From Opitutia bacterium (GTDB taxonomy: Bacteria > Verrucomicrobiota > Verrucomicrobiia > Opitutales > Opitutaceae), in NCBI GenBank assembly GCA_947474365.1, contig CANJIU010000034.1:1-64000 (forward strand): a stretch of 64,000 nt of DNA, written 5' to 3'. Shown here piece after piece: positions 53,302-61,470 of this stretch (its first letter is position 1; the number at the start of each line of letters is the position of its first letter). Under the pieces are notes generated by a model. It ran no database searches and was not told where the DNA came from. It saw only the letters and a list, made by a program, of their open reading frames with translations. The position numbers and the translations under genes were made by a program.

Positions 53302-54597
53302 TCAGGCGGAACCGTCGTCGAGGTTCAGCCGGCCATGTTTCCAACGGTTCAACAGCGCGGGCAGGGCGGCGGGCCGCGAGAGCAGCGCGTACGAACCGCC
53401 GATGACCGCGCACGCCCCGCAGAACCAGAAGATGTTTCCCGGCGTCCATTGCAGGCGGATGTTCATTTCCTTTTGCAGCAGCGCGGCCCCGCAGATTCCC
53501 ACCCAGGACAACCACGCCGCCGCGCCCTGCACCGCGCCGCGGCGGTCGGCGGGTGGTCGATGCTGCAGCACCGCCGCCAATGGCACGATGTAGATGCCAC
53601 CGCCGATTCCCAGCAGCGCCAGGCAGACGGTGAAGAGGCCCTTGGAGATGCCGGCGCAGCCGAGCGCGAAGCTCATCGCCGCCATCAGGAAGGCGCCCAG
53701 CGGAATCAGGCCGTACTCCACGTGATCACCGCTCAGTTTTCCGGCGAGCAAGCTGCCGGCCGCCATCCCGAGCGCCAGCGCCACCTGCAGTGCGCTGTTT
53801 TCCATCGCCTCGATGTGCATCACCTGTTCGGCGTAAAGCACCAGATTCATCTGCAGCAGCACTGCGATGAAAAAGAAGCCGGTGTTCCCGAGATTCGCCC
53901 GCCACAGGTCGCGATCAGTGCGCATCCAGCGGAATTCCCGCCAGAGGTCCCCGAGAAAATTTGGCCGGAAAGGTTTCCCCGGACTTGCGGCCGGCAGGCG
54001 CGTGATACCCAAGCTCATCAGCCATCCGACCATGGCGAGAGCGAGGAGAATGCCGCCGGACCATGCTGGTTTGTCGGCGAAGCTCTGCGCCAGCAGGGCG
54101 GCGGTCAACGTGCCGAGAATGACGGCGAGAAACGTCAGCATTTCCATGATGCCGTTTGCCCAGGAGAGTTTTTTCAGCGGAACGACCTCGGGCAGCGAAC
54201 CGTACTTGGACGCCGCAAAGAACGCGCTGTGCACGCCCATGAGGCAGATGCTGACAAGTTGCAGGGCGATCCGGCCCGACCCGAGTGCATAGGTGGCAAA
54301 CACCATGATGCCGAGTTCCATCGTCTTCACCCCGATCATGACGTGCCGCTTGCTGAAGCGATCCGCCATCCACCCTCCCACCATCGAAAGGAGCAGGAAC
54401 GGAATGGCGAAATACATCCCGGAGTCAGAGACGAGGCCGTCGAGTTGCTCCTTCGGCAGCTTTTGGGCGATCACCAGATAGATCACGAGCCACTTGAGCA
54501 CGTTATCAGAGAACGCTCCCTGGAATTGCGTGCCGATCAGGCACCAGAATCCGCGCTGCCAGTTCGAGTCGGGGTGGGGGGAAGAAGAGGATGTCAT
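53302..54597 (-). CDS. MFS transporter, LplT-like
   Basis: A 431-residue, 12-helix major facilitator. Early elements QFQGAFSDNVLKWLVIYLV and GGWMADRFSKRHVMIGVK (the loop 2-3 G-x-x-x-D-R motif) and SAFFAASKYGSLPEVVP resemble LplT. LplT flips lysophospholipids for re-acylation, often with an acyltransferase partner such as Aas, which is not present here. GIGGGIYIVPLAAVLQHRPP is also typical. Specificity is inference. It sits 95 bp upstream of the esterase gene on the same strand. Confidence 0.88.
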   Translation of the reverse strand: MTSSSSPHPDSNWQRGFWCLIGTQFQGAFSDNVLKWLVIYLVIAQKLPKEQLDGLVSDSGMYFAIPFLLLSMVGGWMADRFSKRHVMIGVKTMELGIMVFATYALGSGRIALQLVSICLMGVHSAFFAASKYGSLPEVVPLKKLSWANGIMEMLTFLAVILGTLTAALLAQSFADKPAWSGGILLALAMVGWLMSLGITRLPAASPGKPFRPNFLGDLWREFRWMRTDRDLWRANLGNTGFFFIAVLLQMNLVLYAEQVMHIEAMENSALQVALALGMAAGSLLAGKLSGDHVEYGLIPLGAFLMAAMSFALGCAGISKGLFTVCLALLGIGGGIYIVPLAAVLQHRPPADRRGAVQGAAAWLSWVGICGAALLQKEMNIRLQWTPGNIFWFCGACAVIGGSYALLSRPAALPALLNRWKHGRLNLDDGSA

Positions 54598-54709
54598 GCG
54601 GGTTGGGAGAAGGTTGCTGCTGGCAGGAGGTGCGTTTTTTTCGCTCCGAATGGATCGGAATTAATTCGCGGCGCAGCCCGTGGTGCCTCGTTTCCGCCCG
54701 CCCCTGCGC

Positions 54710-57403
54710 TCAGAAGTCCACTCCCATCGTGCCGACGAACGTCCTCGGCTGGGCGAAGGTGTCGCGGTCGACGCGGTACTCGCGGGACGTGAGGTTCTTC
54801 ACCACCAGGCTGAAGCTTGTCTGGCGGTTGAGCAGCTTCATGCGGTAGCTGGCGTTCCAGTCGAAGCGGCTCCAGCTCTCGGACCAACGCAGGTTGTCGC
54901 CCTCGCGACGCGGCGCCATGTAGATGTAACTGAGGCCGGTCCCGACGTTTTTCAGCGGCCCCTGCGACCATTCGTAGCGGACGTAACCATTGCCCGAATA
55001 CTTCGCCGCGTTGGGCGTGCGGCGGCCGAGCAGCGAGAACGGCGCGTTGGCCCCGGTGTTGGCCGCGAAGGTCGTCGCGAGCGGCGTGGCGACGGTGGTC
55101 GCGTTGACGGCGACGATCTCCGTCTTGTTGAACAGGCCGCCGCCGCCGATCTGCAGCTCGCGCACCGGGCGGAGGTAGAAATCAAGGTCGAGGCCCCGTG
55201 CCTGCTCCTGGCCGCTGAGGTCGAGGAAGCCGACGGCGCTGTCGGGATCGGCGGCGGCCTTGCCGCGGGAGACGTTCTTTTTGTCGATGACGTAGTAGGC
55301 GAGGTTGATCATGGCCTTTTCGCCGAAGAGATCGGTCTTCACGCCATATTCGAAGCTGCGGCCAAACTCGGGCTCGAGCAGCGCGCCCCACGGCTTGGAC
55401 GCGAGATCGGGCGCGGGCAGGCCGTCCTGCTGGTAGCGGTTGAGCAATTGGGTGTCGCGCGCCGCGGTGCGGGCGGGTTGGAACGTCACGCGCGGGTTCA
55501 CCGACTGGCTGTAGAGCATGTAGATTGAAACCGGATTGGTGATGCGGTAGGAGATGCCGCCCTGCGGGGTCGTGCGCTTTCGCGCGCCCTCGATCGTGCT
55601 GGTGACGACACCGTCGAACGCGATCGGATCGATGCCGGCGTTTTTCGTGCTGTTGCGGGCGGAGACGTCGTCGAAGCGGCCGCCGAGGGAGACGCGTCCG
55701 CGGTTCTGGGCGAACGTGGCCGACCAGTTGGCGTAGACGGCATCGCTGGTGAAGCGCTGGTCGTTATTGGCGCCGTTGGTGGTGAAACCGGAAAGCGGCG
55801 TGAGGTTGCGCGCGGCGAACGCGTCGCGGGCCGCGGTCGAAGCGGGGCTGTAGATGTTGTACCAGTAGTCGACGACATTGGTGACCTGCGTCGTCGTACC
55901 GGGAACGGTGTAGAGCGTGGTGCCGGCGACGCCGAGGGCCGGATTGCGCACGAAGGTGCTGTTGTTTTCCCAGATGCGGTCCTCGTTGTGTTCGAAGCCG
56001 GTCAGGAGCGTGTGGTTGAGCGGCCCGGTCTTGAAACGGGTGATGAGATCCACCTGGCCATTGACGCGGCGTTCGCGGCGGTTGTTGCCGATCCAATTGG
56101 TGCGGCGCCAACCGCTCTTGCCTGGCGTGTATTGGAGCGTGGCGACGTTCGGGTCGTAGCGGTACGACAGCCCGTCGAGGAGACGCGTGTCAGAGAGCGG
56201 GTCGATTCCGGCGCCAGAGAAGGCGCCGCGTCCGGCAAAGTCATACGTGTGGCGGGCCTCGGGAAACGGATCGCCGCGGGTGTTGTCGAGATTCCAGCTG
56301 TTCAGTCCGCCGAGGCTCGCGATCGTGGGGCCGGTTTGCGTCCATGGATTGACGAGGCCGGTGCCGCCCTCGCGGATGCTGGAGCGGGCGCGGCGGTGGT
56401 AGGCAAAATTGAAACGCAGATCCATCATCGAGTTCAGCCGCTGGGTGGCCTCGAGTTCCCAGACGACGGGCTTGTAGTCGCGATAGGACGAGGGGCTGTC
56501 CTTGATGAAGCCGGGGCCGACGTCGTCGACCCACTGCGGGGTGTCGACGGGATCCAGCTTGTTGAACGGATAAAAATACGAGGGATCGCCGCCGCGGTTG
56601 ATCGCGCCGGTGGGCTTCAGGGCGAGACCCTCGGCCGGGCGGATGTTGTCGTGCGTGTTGCTGTAGCGGACGACGATGCTGGTCGTGGCAAACGGCTTCC
56701 ACTGGAGCATCGGGGCGATGGATACGCGGTCGAGGCTGCGCTGGCGTTCGCCTTTTTCCACGGTGTAATAGGTCGCACCGAGCCGGTAGTTAAAGGTCTT
56801 GGCGGCGTTGATCGGCCCGGTGGTATCGAGTTCCGCGCGGTAGAGTTCGTCACTGCCGGCGCTGAAGCGCAGGGTGGTTTTGCGTTGGGGCGATGGATTC
56901 TTGGTGATGTAGTTGATCACGCCACCGGGCTGAGTCTGGCCGTAGAGGAGGGCGGCGGGACCCTTGAGTGTCTCGACGCGCGCGATGGAGTTCATGTCCG
57001 GTGTGGTGAGCCCGCGGACGCCGTTGCGCATGGCGGCGGAACTGTCAAAGCCCCGGATGTTGGCCTGCGGCACAAACTCGTTGAAGGTGCGGGCGGTGCC
57101 GGGAATCACGTCGAGTACCTGGTCGAGATCGAAGAGCGCGCGGTCGATCATCAGCTGCTCGGTGACGACGTTCATCTGCATCGGCAGGTCGCGGATGGCG
57201 ACATTCGTGCGCGTGGCACCGAGCGTGTTGGCGGCCTGATAGCCGTTGTCGTTGTCGGAGACGACCTGGAAGGGTGAGAGCTGGATCGCTTCGTCCCTGG
57301 CGGCAGTCGGCGACGGTGCCGGGGCGGTTTGGGCGAGGGCAATGGTTGTGCTGCCGGCAAATGCGATGCACAACACGCTGAACAGGAGACGCAGGGATTT
57401 CAT
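54710..57403 (-). CDS. TonB-dependent siderophore-type receptor
   Basis: An 897-residue outer-membrane receptor. The signal peptide (LRLLFSVLCIAFAGSTTIAL) is followed by a TonB-box-like segment (AIQLSPFQVVSDNDNGYQAA). The plug has VAIRDLPMQMNVVTEQLM, FVPQANIRGFDSSAAMRNGV and LKGPAALLYGQTQPGGVINY, then a 22-strand-type barrel ending VGTMGVDF with a terminal Phe. It lacks the carboxypeptidase-like domain of the receptors at 26939 and 58249. Its start is divergent from the small membrane protein at 57679. Ligand unknown; siderophore-type by plug sequence, but sugar use is known for related receptors in this phylum. Confidence 0.93.
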   Translation of the reverse strand: MKSLRLLFSVLCIAFAGSTTIALAQTAPAPSPTAARDEAIQLSPFQVVSDNDNGYQAANTLGATRTNVAIRDLPMQMNVVTEQLMIDRALFDLDQVLDVIPGTARTFNEFVPQANIRGFDSSAAMRNGVRGLTTPDMNSIARVETLKGPAALLYGQTQPGGVINYITKNPSPQRKTTLRFSAGSDELYRAELDTTGPINAAKTFNYRLGATYYTVEKGERQRSLDRVSIAPMLQWKPFATTSIVVRYSNTHDNIRPAEGLALKPTGAINRGGDPSYFYPFNKLDPVDTPQWVDDVGPGFIKDSPSSYRDYKPVVWELEATQRLNSMMDLRFNFAYHRRARSSIREGGTGLVNPWTQTGPTIASLGGLNSWNLDNTRGDPFPEARHTYDFAGRGAFSGAGIDPLSDTRLLDGLSYRYDPNVATLQYTPGKSGWRRTNWIGNNRRERRVNGQVDLITRFKTGPLNHTLLTGFEHNEDRIWENNSTFVRNPALGVAGTTLYTVPGTTTQVTNVVDYWYNIYSPASTAARDAFAARNLTPLSGFTTNGANNDQRFTSDAVYANWSATFAQNRGRVSLGGRFDDVSARNSTKNAGIDPIAFDGVVTSTIEGARKRTTPQGGISYRITNPVSIYMLYSQSVNPRVTFQPARTAARDTQLLNRYQQDGLPAPDLASKPWGALLEPEFGRSFEYGVKTDLFGEKAMINLAYYVIDKKNVSRGKAAADPDSAVGFLDLSGQEQARGLDLDFYLRPVRELQIGGGGLFNKTEIVAVNATTVATPLATTFAANTGANAPFSLLGRRTPNAAKYSGNGYVRYEWSQGPLKNVGTGLSYIYMAPRREGDNLRWSESWSRFDWNASYRMKLLNRQTSFSLVVKNLTSREYRVDRDTFAQPRTFVGTMGVDF

Positions 57404-57637
57404 GGGTTAGGGGCGGAGGAACGGGCGACCTAATAGGTGCGGATACCGCGGTTCGAGAAAAATGTCGGGAGGACCGAGTGGTTTCGCGGCTATTTCTCCG
57501 ATCGGCCGTACTCGCCGTTTGACAGCGGGCGGGCAGTGGGCTGTCTCTTCGCATCGGGTTCACCGCGGACGCTGTGTCGGGGTCGGATCCGGTTCCCACC
57601 CATCACTCTCCCTCCGCCTCAATCGGACCCGACCGGG

Positions 57638-57664
57638 TTCGATCGAGGATTTCTTTCGATCGAA
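57638..57664 (+). promoter_or_regulatory. 9-bp perfect hairpin just upstream of a start codon
   Basis: TTCGATCGA (57638-57646) and TCGATCGAA (57656-57664) are exact reverse complements with a 9-nt loop. They end 14 bp before the ATG at 57679. An A-rich, SD-free tract separates the two. It could hide or present the ribosome site, or be an operator between the divergent TBDR and membrane-protein genes. Confidence 0.5.
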
Positions 57665-57678
57665 AAACAAAAACAAAC

Positions 57679-58236
57679 ATGAAAATGAGCTGGTTGACGT
57701 ATGCCTTGATGACTGTCGCGTTCTGGGGTGTCTACGGTGTGATTCTTCACATGGGACGTGGCTCGATGCCAGGCACGCCGCCCAATCCGAGCCCGGAGGG
57801 TGCCCACGCCGGATTGAAGGCCTTCCTGCTCGTTTGCGTTGCCTACGCGGTGATCGGCGTGATTGCCGCGATGGTGTTGAAGGGCCGCGGCTCCAATTTT
57901 AGTTTCACGTCCTCGGGCATCGCGATCAGCCTCGTCGCCGGCATCGCGGGTGCGGCGGGAGCCCTGACGCTGGTGCTGGCGCTTGGCGCCGCCGGTCAGG
58001 CCGGTTATGGAGCGCTCGCCGCCACTGCGGTGATGCCGATTGTTTTCGGTGGAGCCCCGGTTGTAAACTCGATCGTGTCCATGCTGCTGCATCCGCCGTC
58101 GAAAGAGAGCTTCAAGTCCCTCCCGTTGTTTGTGGCCGGTATCGTTCTCGCCGCCACCGGCGCGGTGCTCGTTGCCAAGTTTGCCCCGGTCAGCGCGCCT
58201 CCCGCGAAAAAAGCCGCGGCGGTCGCGGTCCGTTGA
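57679..58236 (+). CDS. EamA-like small membrane protein
   Basis: A 185-residue protein from ATG 57679 (KMSWLTYALMTVAFWGVYGVILH). It has about five hydrophobic helices, including FLLVCVAYAVIGVIAAMVL, AISLVAGIAGAAGALTLVLALG and LFVAGIVLAATGAVLVAKF. The opening W-x-x-YGV and the spacing resemble half of an EamA/DMT-type transporter (one five-helix repeat). Such half-size proteins may dimerise. Substrate unknown. It is flanked by TBDR genes on the opposite strand on both sides. Confidence 0.78.
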   Translation: MKMSWLTYALMTVAFWGVYGVILHMGRGSMPGTPPNPSPEGAHAGLKAFLLVCVAYAVIGVIAAMVLKGRGSNFSFTSSGIAISLVAGIAGAAGALTLVLALGAAGQAGYGALAATAVMPIVFGGAPVVNSIVSMLLHPPSKESFKSLPLFVAGIVLAATGAVLVAKFAPVSAPPAKKAAAVAVR

Positions 58237-58248
58237 ACCGAACTTGAT

Positions 58249-61200
58249 TTAGAACGACGCCTTCACCCCCAGCGTGTAATTGGCGCCGAAGGCGTTTTCG
58301 TTCGTGAGCCGGGCCCAGTTTGGCAGGTGAGCCGATTCGCGTGAGCTGGTGCGCGGGGCGTTGAAGAGGTTCGTGCCGGATGCAAAGAGCGACACGCGTT
58401 TGCTCAGGCGGTACTCGGCGGTGGCATCGAAGAGACTGCGCTCCTCGACGAACGACTGTCCCGCTTCGCCACCAATCGTCGTGAGCGCACCGTCGAGGCG
58501 CCCTTCGAAATTCCAGCCAAAACCGAGGCGAAGCTTGGCCGCCTGGTAATTGAGCCACACCGAGGCCTTTTGTCGGTGCATCGAACCCCAGCCGCCGCGT
58601 TGTCCGTCAGGGTCCGAGAGGTTGAGCGAACCGCGGAGGTTGAAGCCACGCGCCCAATGCGGCAGCAGGGGATCCAGCGACTGCTGAGTCTCGAATTCCC
58701 AGCCGGAGACAATCGCCTTGCCGGCATTGAACGAGGTGGCGGCGGCCCAGCCGACATATTCCGGACCGAGCCCGACGGTCGCCGCCTCCTGGGGGCTCTC
58801 CAACAACTCCGTGCGCGCGACGACGAAGTCGGTGATGAACTTCCGGTAGTAGCCCACGGCCACGTATCCGTGTTTCATGTAGTATTCGATGCGGCCGTCG
58901 TAGTTGTCGGCGCCCCATGGCTTGAGCAGGGGATTGCGGATTGTGACCGTGCCGAGGGACCCGAGCGCCGGATCGGTGACATTGCTCGGATTGACGGTCG
59001 TGGACGGGAGGAGGCTGGTGGCAAAGTCCGGCTTGGCCTTGGTGCTGGCCCAGGCCGCCTTGAAAATCAGGCTGTCGGTCAGATTCCACGAGGCGTGCAG
59101 GCTCGGATAGTAGCCCGACTGCGAGGCGGTTCCTTTCGCGCCGTTGCGGTGGTAGATGAGTTTGGCCTCGGCGAGGCTGCCGACCGCGCCGGCATCGGGT
59201 CTGCGCACGCGCTGTCCGTTGACGAGGACGAAGGTCCCGTTGGCGTTGGTCTGGAAGACGGCCGTCGGAGTCTGCAGGAAACCGCGGCCGGAACCCTCGG
59301 TGCTCTCGAGGCGGACTCCGCCGACGAGTCCAAGGCGGTTGGTGAAGAGCCGGGACTCACCCATGAGATAGACCGCCTTCATCGTTTCCGTGAGCTGGTT
59401 GACGCTCTCGGCGCTGCGGCGGTACGAGATCGCATCTTCGTAGCGGAAATACTCCGGGTGGGCTTTGAAGAGGTTGTAGTACTTCGTCATGTTCAGGTGC
59501 TCGACCGCGGGATAACCGTTTTCCACGTCGGGGGCCTTGGCGTAATGGTCGGCCGCGATTACGCCGGCGCGGTCGTCGGCACTGGCGGCGATGCCGTCGG
59601 CCCCGAGGAAAGTCCACGTGTTGGCATCCATCTTTTTGCGGTCACGTTTTTCCTGTTTGTAGTTCACGCCCAGTTCCAGCGAGAGCGGCACGCGCACATC
59701 GAAGTCGCGTTTGATTTTTAGGTACGACGATTCCACGTCACCCTGGATGAGACGCGGCCGGGAGGTCGCAGTGCGGAGGGTGTAGTTCGAGGCGCTGTGC
59801 CAGTCGACGAGGGCGCCCTGAGCGTTGCGCACCTCGATTCGGCCGGGGAGCTTCCAATTGAGATCGAGGAAACTGACGGTGACGCCGGTGATGCTGGGGT
59901 TGCGCCCGTCGAGGTCCGAGGCGGAGGCGAAGAAGCCGTTCTCCGTGTCCTTGAATTCCGAAATGGACCGCGAGGCGTTGGCCGCGCCTTCGATTTGCCA
60001 GGAACGGCTGCGCCACTTGGCGATCAGGCCGAAGTTGGTGTTGGTGGCGTATTCGTCGCGCCAGGCCTCGAAGGGGTTCACGTAGCTCATCGTGCCGGTG
60101 CCGTTGGCGCCGAGCACGCGGGTGCTGTCGTTGAAGACCGTCGCGCCAGTGGCGGCCGTGAAGCGGACGTCGGCGCGATGCAGGGAGTTGAGCCGCGTGT
60201 AGGCCGCGAATGGCGTGAGGGTGAGATTGGAAACCGGGCGCCAGTCGACGCGCAGGCTGAGCGGGATGCGTTCGCGGCGCGAATACGACTGGTGGAGCAG
60301 CGCGCTGTTCATCGCCGGGTTGTAGATGCTGGGCTGGCCTTCGACCGGTCTCGCCAGCGTGGCGGCCGTGCCGAGGTTGTAGCCGGGCACCGCGTAATGC
60401 CACGGCATCATCACGTCGCCGTAGCCCGCGGCGAAGGTGTAGCCGAGATTCTTGCTGATCGGATCGACGATGCTGAAATCGAAACTCGGGCGGATTTTGC
60501 GGGTGTTCTCGTCGCCGGGGCCGCCCGTCTTGGCGAGCGTGAGGTCATAGCTGTTGGTGTTGAAGGAGCCCTTCAGGTTGATCTCGCGTCGGGAGTATTC
60601 GAACGCGGTCCGGCGCACCATGTTGACCGAACCGCCCATGGAGTTGGCGCTGTCGGAGGGCAGCGGCACCTTGCGCACCTCGATGCGGGCGATGCCGACG
60701 GTGCTCGACTGGGTGAGTCGCGGGGCGCGGGTGTTTTCGCGCTCGTCGGCAAACACCGAGGCCTCGCCCAGTCCGTCGGAGGTGACCTCGGTTTTGTCGG
60801 ACGACATGCCGCGCACGGTGATCCGGATGATGTCGCTCCCCTGGTACTCGACGCCGACGCCGGGGAGGTATTTGACGAATTCGCCGATGTTGTTCTGCGC
60901 GATTTCACCGAGGGCATCGGCAGAGGTCACGTTTTTCAGATTGCGCGAGTAACGTTGTTCGTTCGCCGCGATGGACTCGGCGTCGAGTTCGCGGGCGGCG
61001 CTGACGCGAAACTCATCGAGCTTCACCGGCGTGCCGTCGGTGCCACCGAGAGTGATGTCGAGATCGACGCGCTGGCCGGAAGCGAGGATCACCGTCGCCT
61101 CCTTCGGCGGGAGATTGGTGAAGGAAACGACGAGCGTCACGGGGCCGGGCGCGAGGCCCTCGAGGACGTAGACGCCGGCCGAGTCGGTGAACGCCTGGAG

Positions 61201-61416
61201 CGCGCCGCCTTTGACGGCGACGCGGGCATTGTTCACGAAGCGCGTGGTCGACGCGTTGAAGACTCGGCCGGTGACGCTCGCGGTGGCGACGGGCGTTGCC
61301 GCGACCGCGACGGGCGAGGGAGCGGGTTGGGCGCAAACCGTCCGTGCAGCCACGGTGACGAAGAGCAGGGCGATGCGGATTGGGATGGCGCGGGTGGGGA
61401 AGGAGAAAATCGGCAC
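58249..61416 (-). CDS. TonB-dependent receptor with carboxypeptidase-regulatory-like domain
   Basis: A 1055-residue receptor starting at GTG 61416. Signal peptide ~1-29 (VTVAARTVCAQ) is followed by a carboxypeptidase-regulatory-like domain ~46-118 (TGRVFNASTTRFVNNARVAV) and a TonB-box-like region. The plug has NLKNVTSADALGEIAQNNIG, IIRITVRGMSSDKTEVTSDG and ARIEVRKVPLPSDSANSMGG. A large barrel ends in Phe (LGVKASF). Architecture matches the receptor at 26939, so the two are paralogues. It lies 54 bp downstream of the TBDR at 61471-64000, probably in the same transcript. Carbohydrate uptake is the usual role; ligand unknown. Confidence 0.93.
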   Translation of the reverse strand: MPIFSFPTRAIPIRIALLFVTVAARTVCAQPAPSPVAVAATPVATASVTGRVFNASTTRFVNNARVAVKGGALQAFTDSAGVYVLEGLAPGPVTLVVSFTNLPPKEATVILASGQRVDLDITLGGTDGTPVKLDEFRVSAARELDAESIAANEQRYSRNLKNVTSADALGEIAQNNIGEFVKYLPGVGVEYQGSDIIRITVRGMSSDKTEVTSDGLGEASVFADERENTRAPRLTQSSTVGIARIEVRKVPLPSDSANSMGGSVNMVRRTAFEYSRREINLKGSFNTNSYDLTLAKTGGPGDENTRKIRPSFDFSIVDPISKNLGYTFAAGYGDVMMPWHYAVPGYNLGTAATLARPVEGQPSIYNPAMNSALLHQSYSRRERIPLSLRVDWRPVSNLTLTPFAAYTRLNSLHRADVRFTAATGATVFNDSTRVLGANGTGTMSYVNPFEAWRDEYATNTNFGLIAKWRSRSWQIEGAANASRSISEFKDTENGFFASASDLDGRNPSITGVTVSFLDLNWKLPGRIEVRNAQGALVDWHSASNYTLRTATSRPRLIQGDVESSYLKIKRDFDVRVPLSLELGVNYKQEKRDRKKMDANTWTFLGADGIAASADDRAGVIAADHYAKAPDVENGYPAVEHLNMTKYYNLFKAHPEYFRYEDAISYRRSAESVNQLTETMKAVYLMGESRLFTNRLGLVGGVRLESTEGSGRGFLQTPTAVFQTNANGTFVLVNGQRVRRPDAGAVGSLAEAKLIYHRNGAKGTASQSGYYPSLHASWNLTDSLIFKAAWASTKAKPDFATSLLPSTTVNPSNVTDPALGSLGTVTIRNPLLKPWGADNYDGRIEYYMKHGYVAVGYYRKFITDFVVARTELLESPQEAATVGLGPEYVGWAAATSFNAGKAIVSGWEFETQQSLDPLLPHWARGFNLRGSLNLSDPDGQRGGWGSMHRQKASVWLNYQAAKLRLGFGWNFEGRLDGALTTIGGEAGQSFVEERSLFDATAEYRLSKRVSLFASGTNLFNAPRTSSRESAHLPNWARLTNENAFGANYTLGVKASF

Positions 61417-61470
61417 AGGGAAATTCAGTGGGGTGGGGAAGGGGAGAGGGAGTCGGACGCATCGCCGTCC

